Both the position numbers and the translations under genes were made by a program. From Desulfolinea sp964487745 (GTDB lineage: Bacteria; Chloroflexota; Anaerolineae; Anaerolineales; Villigracilaceae): a stretch of DNA of 64,000 nt. Of the stretch, positions 34,526 to 44,142 are shown piece by piece; position 1 is the stretch's first letter, and each line of letters begins with the position of its first letter. The notes beneath the pieces are model-generated. The model was given only the letters and a program-made list of their open reading frames with translations. It had not been told where the DNA came from and made no database searches. The stretch covers positions 1 to 64,000 of the forward strand of contig CAZASG010000020.1 of the NCBI GenBank assembly GCA_964487745.1. The letters run 5' to 3'.

Positions 34526-37441
34526 CTACATCACCTTGATAACGTTCAGCTTGTCTTTTTTGCCGAATTTCTCATTCGCTTCATTGATCGCATCTTCTGA
34601 TCCAAGTACGACTACATGACCGACGTTCTTTGCCTTTGTCAGAGAGACTGCGAAGGTTTTGAAGTCATCTTGCGTGGTTGCCAGCACCTCATCACGATAT
34701 TCCTGAAGAGACTCGTCGGTAATATGCGTCAAATAACGCGACATGGATGTGTAGCCTTTTGCATCGGGCAGGCGATAGGTGTCTATACCGCCGATTGCGC
34801 CGATGATGATCTTGGTCAGCTCTTCGTCGCTTAACTCTAGCTCTTTCAGGAATTGTGCCGTCCCATCATAGTTCTCGATGGTGCCGAGCAAGTTTGGATC
34901 ACGATATGAAAGATAGTTGAATAAACCGGAGCGCTGATCGAAAACAGAGAAGCCACCGTAAGCACCGCCTTGTACGCGCACTTTTTCCCAAAGCCAGGTC
35001 ATACCGAGATAGCGCGTGATCGCCGCTATGGTGCCACTCAGTTCATAGCCGAGATAGTATAAATTTGCGCCCTTCCCAACGTAGTTTACCTGTGCCGGGA
35101 TGGTCAATCCCTCTGGCTCATTGCCAAATTCAGGCGACCAAGTTGCCTTATAGCCATTATGTTTTGGTAGTGCATCGATCAACTCTCCCAGCTCTGGGCG
35201 AGCTTCCCGCCAGGCGCTGGCTTCGCAAGTTACATTGAAAAGAAAAATTTTCTGGTTGATGAGCAATTCCCGCACGAGTTCCAGATCTGCAAGCACGCTT
35301 TCCCAATCGTTTTCAATCTTCTCAGTCAACTCGCGCAGGAAGAAGAGGAAATCGATCCCTTCCATTTTTTCTGCCAGCCAACCGGCTTCGTGGAATTTCG
35401 ATTGCAAGCGCCCATGTACGACCATATGCCCGGAGGGGATCAAGCCAGATTCCAAACCAGCCTTCTCTTCCAGTACGATCTGCTTGAAGCGTTCTGCGTT
35501 GTCGAGTTTGACGGTTAGCAAGACATCGTTCAGGATGCCGAAAAGTTTCCCGGCTTGCTCATTTGTTGCCTTGCCGCGCAGGAAAAGATACGCGGCGCTG
35601 TCATTGCTGTTCCAGATCGACGAAGTGTACAGGTCCGGGCGAATGCCGCCTGTGTCGCGCCCGATCCGTTGTGAGAGTTTCACAAAATCTTCACTCTCGG
35701 TGCCCATTTCGAGCAGGGCACGACCAAATAAACCCGTATAGGGCAACAAGTCTTCGGGGAGTACATGCAGGTCAAAACCCATATCGAGGTAGAGGATGCC
35801 ATTTGTGCCAAGATCATGATAGAGCACAGGGGCATCCTCTATCTTTTCTTCAGCAAGCGGAATAGGTTTGTGTTCTTTGTCCAGATCTTCAAGAGCGAGT
35901 GAAGGCAATGTCGCCAATGCTTCAGGGGCATCAGGCGTATTTTGGATCTCGATCAACTCTTTTGTTGTGCGGATGACTTCATCGATTTCTTCTTTGGACA
36001 TCTCGGATTGGATGGCTGACAGCTTCTCGCGCTCAGCAGCCTCGTCACGTTGATTTAGTTCCGTATCCGGGACGAGCAGCACCCGTGCCCTATGCTGGTT
36101 TCCGACAAAGTGAATTTGGATTAGGTCCTCAAGATATTTTTCGCCACTTGCCAACTTTTCCTTGATCGTAGCCAAAGGTGCCTCAAAGGCGAGCGGGGCG
36201 ATGGGATCATAACCGTATAGCCAGAATTTCATTGCGCGTAACATGGCGCTGATGCCACGTGGGATACCACCGGTATTATTTTCACGCAAACTGAACTCAA
36301 TGGTGTTGATGGATGCGGCAATGGTGTCTTTATCAATTCCATTGGTCGCCAGCTCCGCCAGGGTTTCGTTAATTAGCGCTTCAACTTTGTCGGCATCGTT
36401 TTGGTCAATGCCCTTTAGTCCGGTTGAAAAATACATCTGGCGAATATCGTCGTCTAACCCTACGCCAGCAAGGTCTTCGCCGAGCCCGGATTCGATCAGG
36501 GCCTTGCGCAACGGGGAAGCCGGGCTGCCCAAAAGGATATGGCTCAGTATGCCAAATGCCAGCAAGGTTTCGGCATCGCCTTGTTCGGGGAGTAGCCAGT
36601 TAAGGGTCAGGTATGATTTCGCATCCGCATCACTGGCGGCATAGGGAACGGTGATTTCTTTTGGTTCGCCCATCTGCGGTTGCAAGGGGATTTCTGATTC
36701 TACGGAAGCACGCTCAAAGTCCGCGAAATATCCATCCATCAGTCGCAGGCGTTCTTCAGGGTCATCGTCTCCATAGAATACGATCCGGGAATTAGATGGG
36801 TGGTAATAGGCTTTATGGAAGCCCACGAATTCTTCGTAGGTCAGCTCGGGGATGACTTTAGGGTCACCGCCGGATGACAGGCTGTATACGTGTCCAGGGA
36901 AGAGGGAGAAAAGAGATTCGTTGCCCAAAATGCGGTTCGGGTCAGAATAGGCACCCTTCATCTCATTGAAAACAACACCCTTATAGATCATCGGGTCATC
37001 AGGATTTTCAAGTTCGTAGTGCCAGCCTTCCTGATCGAGGATGTGTTTTTTGAGAAGGGGATGAAAGACAGCATCAACGTAAACATCAACGAGATTGTAG
37101 AAGTCTTGCAGATTTTGGCTGGCGCAGGGGTAGAGGGTGATATCAGAGCCGGTGAAGGCGTTGACAAAAGTCTGCAACGATCCCTTGATAAGCTCGACGA
37201 AGGGTTCCTTGACTGGATATTTTTCAGAGCCAGCAAGAACCGAGTGTTCAAGGATGTGAGCTATGCCATTGGATGTTTTTGGAGGTGTACGGAAATTGGC
37301 GCTGAAGACTTTGTTTTCGTCGTCGTTTTCCAGCGAGAGAAGCTCGGCGCCTGTTCGCACGTGGCGAAAATAGCGTGCCTTGGTGTTCATCTCAGGAATA
37401 TCTTGCTCTTTGATCAATTCGAATCCATGTATGTTGGTCAT
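34526..37441 (-). CDS. M16C-family metallopeptidase (presequence-protease-like)
   Basis: 971 residues, matching the PreP/Cym1 size. The inverted zinc motif is HILEH (H62, E65, H66), with the downstream Glu in NEMKGAYSDP. Four homologous M16 repeats make up the protein: an N-terminal active half, an M16C-associated linker (KEEIDEVIRTTKELIEIQNTPDAPEALATLP, split here as about 490-520) and an inactive C-terminal half. Such enzymes close like a clamshell and degrade short unstructured peptides in the cytosol. A CTGGAG box precedes the ATG. It lies between the FAD subunit of the Mo-hydroxylase and the methyltransferase, perhaps by chance. Confidence 0.92.
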   Translation of the reverse strand: MTNIHGFELIKEQDIPEMNTKARYFRHVRTGAELLSLENDDENKVFSANFRTPPKTSNGIAHILEHSVLAGSEKYPVKEPFVELIKGSLQTFVNAFTGSDITLYPCASQNLQDFYNLVDVYVDAVFHPLLKKHILDQEGWHYELENPDDPMIYKGVVFNEMKGAYSDPNRILGNESLFSLFPGHVYSLSSGGDPKVIPELTYEEFVGFHKAYYHPSNSRIVFYGDDDPEERLRLMDGYFADFERASVESEIPLQPQMGEPKEITVPYAASDADAKSYLTLNWLLPEQGDAETLLAFGILSHILLGSPASPLRKALIESGLGEDLAGVGLDDDIRQMYFSTGLKGIDQNDADKVEALINETLAELATNGIDKDTIAASINTIEFSLRENNTGGIPRGISAMLRAMKFWLYGYDPIAPLAFEAPLATIKEKLASGEKYLEDLIQIHFVGNQHRARVLLVPDTELNQRDEAAEREKLSAIQSEMSKEEIDEVIRTTKELIEIQNTPDAPEALATLPSLALEDLDKEHKPIPLAEEKIEDAPVLYHDLGTNGILYLDMGFDLHVLPEDLLPYTGLFGRALLEMGTESEDFVKLSQRIGRDTGGIRPDLYTSSIWNSNDSAAYLFLRGKATNEQAGKLFGILNDVLLTVKLDNAERFKQIVLEEKAGLESGLIPSGHMVVHGRLQSKFHEAGWLAEKMEGIDFLFFLRELTEKIENDWESVLADLELVRELLINQKIFLFNVTCEASAWREARPELGELIDALPKHNGYKATWSPEFGNEPEGLTIPAQVNYVGKGANLYYLGYELSGTIAAITRYLGMTWLWEKVRVQGGAYGGFSVFDQRSGLFNYLSYRDPNLLGTIENYDGTAQFLKELELSDEELTKIIIGAIGGIDTYRLPDAKGYTSMSRYLTHITDESLQEYRDEVLATTQDDFKTFAVSLTKAKNVGHVVVLGSEDAINEANEKFGKKDKLNVIKVM

Positions 37442-37481
37442 GGTTACTCCAGTATCTTATGTGTAAATTCCAGCAGGGTGA

Positions 37482-38228
37482 TTACTTCAAGCAACGCTTT
37501 GCCAGCGTTGCGGCAACATCCTGACGATATTCAGCGGATGCCCATTGATCGGTAGCGTCATGCGCAGCATTCTTTGCAGCGGCTTCAACGCCTTCTATGC
37601 CTTTACCATCCATTGCCAGTGAAGGGGAATCTCCCCAGCCGCCAAGGACGAGACGGCTGCGCCCCGCAGACCAATGGCTGGATGCCGCGCAGACAATGGG
37701 TTTGTCGGCAGGGGTGCGGGCGACATACTCATAAGCGGATGTGCTATTAGTGGGGATGCTCACCTTTATGATGAGTTTTTGCGCGAGTTTTTCGTTCCGC
37801 AATGGCAAGAGGTCGCCAAGTTGGATGGTCTCTTCTTCATTCTTGGTATTCAACAGGGTGATTTTTGCATCAAGCGCCATCATCATGACAGCGAAGGGTG
37901 AACGCCCATCAGATGTGACCAGAGTTCCCGCAACTGTGGCAGCATTACGGATATTCAGGCTGGCTTCGTGCTGGATGGCTTTCTTGAGTGCGTCAGGTGT
38001 TTCAGACGAATCGAGCAGATCTTGTAAAGTCGCTGTTGCACCGATCTCCAGCGCATTGCCTTTTGCTGTGATCGTGCTGAGTTTGAGCGCTTGTAAGTCA
38101 ACAACGGCATACTCCTCGTTGGTGAACTGGTTTAGCTTAATCCCGCCACCGAGGGGATAGGTTTGGGGTTGGGCGATGAGGGTCAGGGCTTCGGTCAGGG
38201 TCTTGGGTCGATGATATTGAGTGATCAC
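37482..38228 (-). CDS. ygfM: FAD-binding subunit of the molybdenum hydroxylase (YgfM-like)
   Basis: 248 residues, short for an XDH FAD subunit and like the YgfM type. FAD-binding motifs: YPLGGGIKLNQ (pyrophosphate loop), NIRNAATVAGTLVTSDGRSPFAVMMMALDA and a C-terminal CO-dehydrogenase-flavoprotein domain. The start codon is GTG with a perfect GGAGG 7 bases upstream. It is presumed to receive electrons from the Mo/Fe-S subunit at 28.7 kb or to pass them to YgfK, whose gene lies 1 kb upstream. Confidence 0.87.
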   Translation of the reverse strand: MITQYHRPKTLTEALTLIAQPQTYPLGGGIKLNQFTNEEYAVVDLQALKLSTITAKGNALEIGATATLQDLLDSSETPDALKKAIQHEASLNIRNAATVAGTLVTSDGRSPFAVMMMALDAKITLLNTKNEEETIQLGDLLPLRNEKLAQKLIIKVSIPTNSTSAYEYVARTPADKPIVCAASSHWSAGRSRLVLGGWGDSPSLAMDGKGIEGVEAAAKNAAHDATDQWASAEYRQDVAATLAKRCLK

Positions 38229-38309
38229 AGATATTCCTCCGTGTAAGATAAAAAAAGAAGCCCCTTTATTATACTCGGCAGGCTCCTTCTTTTTAGTTGT
38301 TTTCTTCTT

Positions 38310-38786
38310 TTATTCTTCGTCAGGGTAAACTTTCCAGCCCAATTCTTCGAGATTAGCAGTATCCAGGGTTTCTTCCGGCAAGTTGACCAATAAGGTCGTC
38401 GCCTCTGCAAGCAATGTTCCATCTGGGTGATAGATGCCAGCCCAGCCCTCGGCTGTACGCTTCTTGGCTTTGCCTGCTTTTCCGACGATTTTTAGCGGTA
38501 TACCGATGGGGACATTTTTTCGATATTTCACTTCCATCTTGCCCGTGTACATGAAACGCGGCTCGGATGGATCACCCATATGTGCCCGCCCGCTGATCTC
38601 GTCGAGGATCGTGGCTACGATCCCGCCGTGAAGCACACCGGGATAGCCCTGGAAGTGATCGGGGGCAATGTAGATCGTTTCGATCACACCGGGTTCAGTC
38701 TGGTAGATATGCAGTTTTAGCCCGACAGGGTTTTCCAAACCACAGACGAAGCACATTTTGGAATTGGGTTGTTTTAGTTTTGTCAT
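38310..38786 (-). CDS. PaaI/4HBT-family thioesterase
   Basis: 158 residues from the ATG at 38786, with GGGAA 7-8 bases upstream; a GTG at 38810 and an ATG at 38801 are alternatives. The hotdog fold is marked by the CFVCGLENPVGLKL opening, GYPGVLHGGIVATILDEISG (the active-site HGG and helix) and RKNVPIGIPLKIVG. It would hydrolyse an acyl-CoA; the substrate is not evident. The two N-terminal Cys (CxxC) suggest a bound metal, as seen in many members of this subgroup. Confidence 0.82.
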   Translation of the reverse strand: MTKLKQPNSKMCFVCGLENPVGLKLHIYQTEPGVIETIYIAPDHFQGYPGVLHGGIVATILDEISGRAHMGDPSEPRFMYTGKMEVKYRKNVPIGIPLKIVGKAGKAKKRTAEGWAGIYHPDGTLLAEATTLLVNLPEETLDTANLEELGWKVYPDEE

Positions 38787-38845
38787 GGAATTATTTCCCA
38801 TAGAGTTCACAAGGCTTGCAGACTTTCTCCCTTGCCTGTAATGAA

Positions 38846-39205
38846 TTAATCCAAGGCCTCATCAAAGCGTTGAATTTCCAGCGTGTAACCATTAGGGTCT
38901 TTGAAGAAAAAATGATAGATCTGATATTTGGGATTGTGCGTGGGCGGCTTCGTGATCTCCACGCCTTTCGCCAGGAGGATTTTGTACCAAGCATCCACGT
39001 TATCGGTGACGAGGGTCAGAATAATGCCTTTTTTCGCGGGTGTTTCGAGATGGGTGCAAAAACCGAGATAGGCATCCCCGCTGGTTTTATATATCCGACA
39101 GACGCCTTGGTCCCGCACGAGGGGCAGTTCCAGAATTTCTTCATAAAATCGGGAGGTAGCATCCATCTCGTTGGTGTGGAGGAAAGTGACAGTTTGGTCA
39201 AACAT
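38846..39205 (-). CDS. Glyoxalase/bleomycin-resistance (VOC) family protein
   Basis: 119 residues from the ATG at 39205; a TTG two codons earlier is an alternative. One vicinal-oxygen-chelate unit of two beta-alpha-beta-beta-beta modules: ..TVTFLHTNEMDATSRFYEEILELPLVRDQG..., then VDAWYKILLAKGVEITKPP..., ending FFKDPNGYTLEIQRFDE with the conserved metal-binding Glu. Function within the superfamily cannot be told. It lies between a repeat and the thioesterase gene. Confidence 0.8.
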   Translation of the reverse strand: MFDQTVTFLHTNEMDATSRFYEEILELPLVRDQGVCRIYKTSGDAYLGFCTHLETPAKKGIILTLVTDNVDAWYKILLAKGVEITKPPTHNPKYQIYHFFFKDPNGYTLEIQRFDEALD

Positions 39206-39218
39206 AATCAAAAAGAAT

Positions 39219-39308
39219 GGAACGCGGATTTGGCGAATTGTACGGATTTGCGCGGATCAAACTAAAAAAATCCGTGAAAACCCGCCTGACCCGCGTAAAT
39301 CCGCGTTC
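39219..39308. repeat. GAACGCGGATTT inverted repeat, copy 2
   Basis: GGAACGCGGATTT (39219-39231) pairs with AAATCCGCGTTC (39297-39308); inner CGGATTTGCGCGGATC and AAATCCGTG blocks add further pairing. Related to 34468-34517. It sits just past the stop codon of ygfK and may end its transcript. Confidence 0.7.
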
Positions 39309-39316
39309 TATAAAAT

Positions 39317-42300
39317 TTATGCGACGGGATCGAGATGTAGCAGATATGAGTAATCGCTTTGCACAGTATCGATCATTTTCAGCAGCGCCTGCATTTCAGC
39401 GTTTGCCTGAACAGATGCATCTGCGAATTGCACGCCACCATTTTCCATGACGAGGTTGTAAATATCTTCACGGTGGCGCATCTTCAACGTATTCTCACCA
39501 GTGTAAACATAACCTTCTTGTCCAGTATATTTGTCGAATTCCGTTTCGCTCCAGAAGAGGGTGAACTTATCTTTGGCGGGATCGCTATCGTAGGGGCAGA
39601 AGACTTCACAGTTGCCGCATTCGTTGCAGAGGCCTTCAATATGCAGGATCTGGTTCGGGTCCTGGAAGCCCTCGATCTTGATCGGGAAGTTGGCGATATT
39701 TGGGCAGACCTCGATACATTTATTGCAGACGATATTGCAGGAAAGGCAGCGGTCAGCGGATGCTTTAAAGTTCAGGTCAAATTCTTCGGTGCTGACTTGT
39801 GGATTGATCTCAGCTTTTCGTTCTGCGATTTCGCCAAAGCGTTTTTCTGTGTCGAATTCATATTCTGGCGCGGTCTTGATATAGCCTTTGGTGACATTTT
39901 CTTTTTCGATAATGCCTTCGGCAATCGCACGTCCATCGGCGATCGCTTCGATGATCGAAGAGGGGCCGCGATAGGCATCACCGCCGAGATAGACATTCTC
40001 AACATTGGTTTCGTGATATTCATTGACGGGAATATCACCTTTTTCATCGGCCATAAGTTGATTCTTTTCGAGCAGTTCGTATTCCACCAATTCGCCGATG
40101 GCGGTGATGACGGTGTCGATCTCGAAATCAACGAATTCGCCTTCCACGGGAACGGGGCGGCGGCGTCCGCTGGCATCTTTTTCGCCAAGTTTCATTTGCT
40201 GGCATTTCAGCACGCCATCGTGCAGATTGACGGGATTAACCAACTGATGGAAAACAGCGCCGTCATGTGTGGTTTCAAGGAATTCTTCGCGGGTCGCGGG
40301 CATCTCTTTGCGGGAGCGGCGGTAGATGATCGAAACATTTTCTACGCCTTTCACACGTAGGGCTGCGCGAGCGGCGTCCATAGCGGAGTTTCCAGCCCCG
40401 ATCACGGCTACGTTTTTGCCCAGATCCATTGTGGGCATTTCAACAACAGAAAACTCAGGGCTGCGGGTCTCGATAACGGGCGCATCTTTGAACTCGCGCA
40501 GGAATTTGATCGCGCCGAGTACTTTGTCTGTATCGCCTTCCACGCGTAAGTCGCGGGATTTCCACGCGCCGATAGCGATATGGACATAATCAAAACCATC
40601 GGCTTTGAGCTTGTCTACATCAATAGCAGGGTCACAATTCAATTCGAATTTCGTCCCCATCTTCTTGACGAGTTCAATATCATTTTCGATAGCTTCATCA
40701 GGCACACGATAATCGGCGATGCCGTGCGTGACCATGCCGCCGATCTTGTCAGTTTTGTCAAAGACAGTCACATCAAAACCTTCTCGTCCGAGGAAGTAGG
40801 CAGAGGATAATCCGGCGGGACCAGCGCCGATGACGGCGACTTTCGCATTCCGATGGGGTGTCTTTTGCTCGAGCTTGTCCATCACTTCGTCAAAACCTCG
40901 TTCCGAAGCGATCCTCTTGATGTCACGGATGCGCACGGTCTCTTCGTAATCGTTGCGTACGCATTTCAGTTCGCAGGCACTCTCACAAATATATCCCGTT
41001 ATGAAGGGCATTGAATTGGATGAGATGATCAACTCGTAGGCTTCCACGAAACGCTCTTCCGCGACCAACTGGATATATTCGGGCACATCCTGGTGGACAG
41101 GGCAAGCCACAACGCAGGGCGCCACGAAGCAGTCAAGCAGGCCGAGTTTCTGGTCAGTCTTCATTGGCTTGTCGGGTTTAGCTTCCTTATGATAGCGCTC
41201 GTCCTTAATGGAATCGGCTGCGACTTTGTTGAGTTTTTCCAGATCAATTTCTCTGGATGGATCATCTGCCATTGGGCGCTCGAGGACCTTTGCCAGTTGA
41301 TATAACCGTGAATATCCACCTGGCTTCAACAGGTCGGTCGCCAGTGTGATCGGCTTGATACCGCTTGTGAACAGATCATCGATATTGAAATAGGTTGCGC
41401 CACCCGAGTATGAGATAGCGAGATCGCCGTTAAATTCCTGTGCAAGTTTATTAGAGAGATTAACCGTCAACGGATAGAGCGCACGCCCGCTCATATACAT
41501 CTCGCCGGTTGGGAGCCTGCGCCCGTCGTTGATGACCGCGAGTGTGTTGGTCAGCTTGACGCCGAACTCAACCCCATTCTCAGTTGCGAAATCCTTCAAC
41601 GATTGGATCATCTTGATCGCATCGTCGTACTTCATATCGTGCTCGAAGGATTCGGGATTCATCTCGATATGATCGAATTCTTGCTGATCGAAAACGCTGC
41701 GAACGTAATCGTAGCCGAGCAGAGTCGGATTCAGCTTGACGAAGGTATGCACCTTTTTCTCGCCAATCAGATAGCGGCAAATCCCTTCTTGCTCATCGGG
41801 AGGAGTCCCGTGCATGGTCGAAAGGGTGATCGAGTTGGAGATGTTAGGAGAGATGGAGTCTACAAAAGCAGGGTCGTTAATGTTGGGGATTTCACCGGCT
41901 TCGATAGCAGCTTTCAGGTCAGCAAGACATTCCTTGAAGATGTCAGTATCTGCTGCATTCTTCAGGCCCTCGATGAATTTGTCGATCTTTTCAGATTTGA
42001 TGCCTTCAAGATCGTAGCCAACACTCATATTAAAGATGAAACCGCGTTCGCCTAGTTGCGAAATGCCAAGCATCTTATTCAGAATGTGGACGAGGAACCA
42101 GCCTTTTACATATTCATCAAAGGCTTCCTGCACGCTAAATTCGGTAGACCACTCGGTGTTGTAGCCTTCGTCAGGGATGTCAATACAGGGTTTTTCGATC
42201 TCAAGAGAATCCAGAATTTGAACGGTTTTCAGCTCGAAGAAACGCCCCCCGGTAAGATAAGAAACGGCGAGATTCATTGCCTGCTGGGTGGCAGGTCCCG

Positions 42301-42475
42301 CAGCAGGACCGATGGCGGTTTCACATTTTTCGCCAAAGATCTCAAAATAGGCTTTGTCTTTCTTATAATAGAACTTCCCTTCAGGGATGGAGAAAATACT
42401 TTTCTGACTTGCATACTCTTCAAGCATCCAGCGTAGAAGGTGCTTGAACTTAATAGGGCGCATTACATCACTCAT
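39317..42475 (-). CDS. ygfK: YgfK-type FAD/iron-sulfur oxidoreductase (putative selenate reductase subunit)
   Basis: 1052 residues from the ATG at 42475, chosen for the AAGGAG 6 bases upstream; the frame continues upstream without one. The start MSDVMRPIKF and the order of domains match E. coli YgfK: a dihydroorotate-dehydrogenase-like barrel (about 20-430; GPAAGPATQQAMN, LSTMHGTPP, YSGGATYFN), an iron-sulfur domain with CFVAPCVVACPVHQDVPEYIQ, a GltD-like FAD/NAD(P)H domain (VIGAGPAGLSSAYFL; VIGAGNSAMDAARA), and two 4Fe-4S clusters (CLSCNIVCNKCIEVCP; CNECGNCEVFCP). It would pass electrons between NAD(P)H or ferredoxin and the Mo-hydroxylase. Selenate reduction is the historical label, not established for this protein. 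Confidence 0.92.
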   Translation of the reverse strand: MSDVMRPIKFKHLLRWMLEEYASQKSIFSIPEGKFYYKKDKAYFEIFGEKCETAIGPAAGPATQQAMNLAVSYLTGGRFFELKTVQILDSLEIEKPCIDIPDEGYNTEWSTEFSVQEAFDEYVKGWFLVHILNKMLGISQLGERGFIFNMSVGYDLEGIKSEKIDKFIEGLKNAADTDIFKECLADLKAAIEAGEIPNINDPAFVDSISPNISNSITLSTMHGTPPDEQEGICRYLIGEKKVHTFVKLNPTLLGYDYVRSVFDQQEFDHIEMNPESFEHDMKYDDAIKMIQSLKDFATENGVEFGVKLTNTLAVINDGRRLPTGEMYMSGRALYPLTVNLSNKLAQEFNGDLAISYSGGATYFNIDDLFTSGIKPITLATDLLKPGGYSRLYQLAKVLERPMADDPSREIDLEKLNKVAADSIKDERYHKEAKPDKPMKTDQKLGLLDCFVAPCVVACPVHQDVPEYIQLVAEERFVEAYELIISSNSMPFITGYICESACELKCVRNDYEETVRIRDIKRIASERGFDEVMDKLEQKTPHRNAKVAVIGAGPAGLSSAYFLGREGFDVTVFDKTDKIGGMVTHGIADYRVPDEAIENDIELVKKMGTKFELNCDPAIDVDKLKADGFDYVHIAIGAWKSRDLRVEGDTDKVLGAIKFLREFKDAPVIETRSPEFSVVEMPTMDLGKNVAVIGAGNSAMDAARAALRVKGVENVSIIYRRSRKEMPATREEFLETTHDGAVFHQLVNPVNLHDGVLKCQQMKLGEKDASGRRRPVPVEGEFVDFEIDTVITAIGELVEYELLEKNQLMADEKGDIPVNEYHETNVENVYLGGDAYRGPSSIIEAIADGRAIAEGIIEKENVTKGYIKTAPEYEFDTEKRFGEIAERKAEINPQVSTEEFDLNFKASADRCLSCNIVCNKCIEVCPNIANFPIKIEGFQDPNQILHIEGLCNECGNCEVFCPYDSDPAKDKFTLFWSETEFDKYTGQEGYVYTGENTLKMRHREDIYNLVMENGGVQFADASVQANAEMQALLKMIDTVQSDYSYLLHLDPVA

Positions 42476-42581
42476 TATGATCTCCTTACATGCAAACATT
42501 GCTTGGTGAAGACGGATGATACAACGGACATATTCGCATTCTTCCCCCATTTTCCCTATATATTGTACTAGGGAGGTACGC

Positions 42582-43199
42582 TTACCTCGTGAAAGAGAAA
42601 CTGATCTTCTCTGCCACCAATTCTAAATCTTCAGGTAAGTCTAAGTCAAGTTCAATTGATGGAAGTTCGCATATCTCGAGTTTAGCTCCAGCTTCACGAG
42701 CACGTTCACAATGTCGATCAAATGAGTTTTCCCCATAGTCATAATCGATAATGCCGGCAGGTGAAATGAGCAAAGCGTTGGTTCCGTTTTTGTGGCGATC
42801 AGGTGTGATCACAACAACGCGCCGATGTCCATTGGCTATTGCGATCAGTTTTTCAACATCTTCCTGTGAGATCAAAGGTAGATCTGCGGGCAAGATCAAA
42901 ACGCCATTAGTGGTATACATTTTCGCAACAGCGGTTGCCCGCTCAAGAGCGGTATTTAAATGCGGAGAGCCGTTCTCTCGAATAGTGCGAGCATTGAGAT
43001 CGTGAGCGATCGCTAATGCTTTCGGATCACGGCTGACAACTAATACTTCTTCAACATCAGGAGTTTCTTTTAAGGTTTTTAGGGTATGTATGAGCAAGTG
43101 GCGGTTAAGTTCCGCTCGTTCATCCTCGCTCAAGGTTTCTGCAAGACGAGATTTTCCACGTCTTAAAGGCTTTACAGGCACGATTGCCCAAATGGTCAT
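42582..43199 (-). CDS. cofC: 2-phospho-L-lactate (or phosphoenolpyruvate) guanylyltransferase
   Basis: 205 residues from the ATG at 43199, preceded by GAGAGGATA; a longer frame to 43229 overlaps cofD and is rejected. The nucleotidyltransferase start IVPVKPLRRGKSRLAETL, the VLVVSRDPKA strand, LILPADLPLISQEDVEKL and a VITPDRHKNGTNALL stretch are CofC/FbiD hallmarks. It activates phospholactate or, in Actinobacteria and Chloroflexi, phosphoenolpyruvate with GTP for F420 assembly. It lies 10 bp downstream of cofD. Confidence 0.92.
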   Translation of the reverse strand: MTIWAIVPVKPLRRGKSRLAETLSEDERAELNRHLLIHTLKTLKETPDVEEVLVVSRDPKALAIAHDLNARTIRENGSPHLNTALERATAVAKMYTTNGVLILPADLPLISQEDVEKLIAIANGHRRVVVITPDRHKNGTNALLISPAGIIDYDYGENSFDRHCERAREAGAKLEICELPSIELDLDLPEDLELVAEKISFSFTR

Positions 43200-43209
43200 G
43201 GATATCCTC

Positions 43210-44142
43210 TCAAAGAAGGGTGTCCACAAAGTCTATCACAACTTTTGCAAGACGACGACGCCCTTCTGCATCTTTCATGATGCTATCTGTCGTCAATGTC
43301 TTAATGCCCAGCAACTGAATGGTCTTTTCACTTTCAGCATCAAGCTGATCGAAAACGAAGCCACTCAATAAGTCTTCATAATGTTTTGCGACGGCATAAG
43401 CAGATGGCTGGATGCCAAGCTCCTTATACATCTTTGCGGCAGGACCTTTTAATGCCTGACTGCCAATGATCGGGGATATGGCAACGACGGGCTTCGCTTC
43501 GCACGCGGACTTTATACCTGCTACCGCTAAAATCGGGTCGATGCTGACCCAGGGATTGGATGGGCAAAAGACCACCGCATCAGCTTGGTCGATGGCATCA
43601 AGAACGCCCTCCGCAGGACACGCTTTCTCTACCCCGTCAAAGCGGAAGCTGATCACAGTGGGTTCACAGCGCTGGTGAACGAAATACTCCTGAAAAGAGA
43701 GCTCGCCTTGTTCGCGCGTGTTGACCATTGTGTAAAGAGGATCATCTGTCATCGGCAGGATCAAGTGCTTTACACCCCAGGCGCGGCAAAAATCACGGGT
43801 GATCGTTGAAAGTTTGTCGCCACGTTTACGCCGAGCTGTTCTCTCCAGATGGGTGCCGAGGTCACGATCACCAAGTCGAAACCACGTTTGTCCCCCGAGT
43901 TTGGCGATGTTTTCGTAGGCGTTCCAGCTTTCATCCGCACGCCCCCATCCTGTAAGGGGATTTGCCAGTTCTGCCAATGTGTAGCATACGGTATCCAGAT
44001 CGGGGGAAATAGATAGTCCCAGATGTTCGAAATCATCGCCCGTATTGACGATAATGGTCAGTTCCTCTGGTGCGAGAATTTGTGCAAGGCCGTGGGCAAG
44101 TTTTGCGCCACCGACGCCACCTGCAAAAGCTGTGATCTTCAT
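43210..44142 (-). CDS. cofD: 2-phospho-L-lactate transferase (F420 pathway)
   Basis: 310 residues. The N-terminal AFAGGVGGAKLAHGLA glycine-rich loop, VNTGDDFEHLGLSISPDLDTV, a LGDRDLGTHL motif and VFCPSNPWVSIDPIL are CofD/FbiA signatures. It transfers the phospholactyl or enolpyruvyl group to Fo, giving F420-0 or dehydro-F420-0. Its ATG overlaps the stop of the upstream GGDEF gene (TAATG), and cofC follows, so the three are one unit. Confidence 0.94.
   Translation of the reverse strand: MKITAFAGGVGGAKLAHGLAQILAPEELTIIVNTGDDFEHLGLSISPDLDTVCYTLAELANPLTGWGRADESWNAYENIAKLGGQTWFRLGDRDLGTHLERTARRKRGDKLSTITRDFCRAWGVKHLILPMTDDPLYTMVNTREQGELSFQEYFVHQRCEPTVISFRFDGVEKACPAEGVLDAIDQADAVVFCPSNPWVSIDPILAVAGIKSACEAKPVVAISPIIGSQALKGPAAKMYKELGIQPSAYAVAKHYEDLLSGFVFDQLDAESEKTIQLLGIKTLTTDSIMKDAEGRRRLAKVVIDFVDTLL

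Noticed and set aside
39359..40360. A 333-codon plus-strand frame within ygfK
   Set aside because: Antisense shadow; the minus strand encodes intact FAD and 4Fe-4S motifs across the whole stretch.
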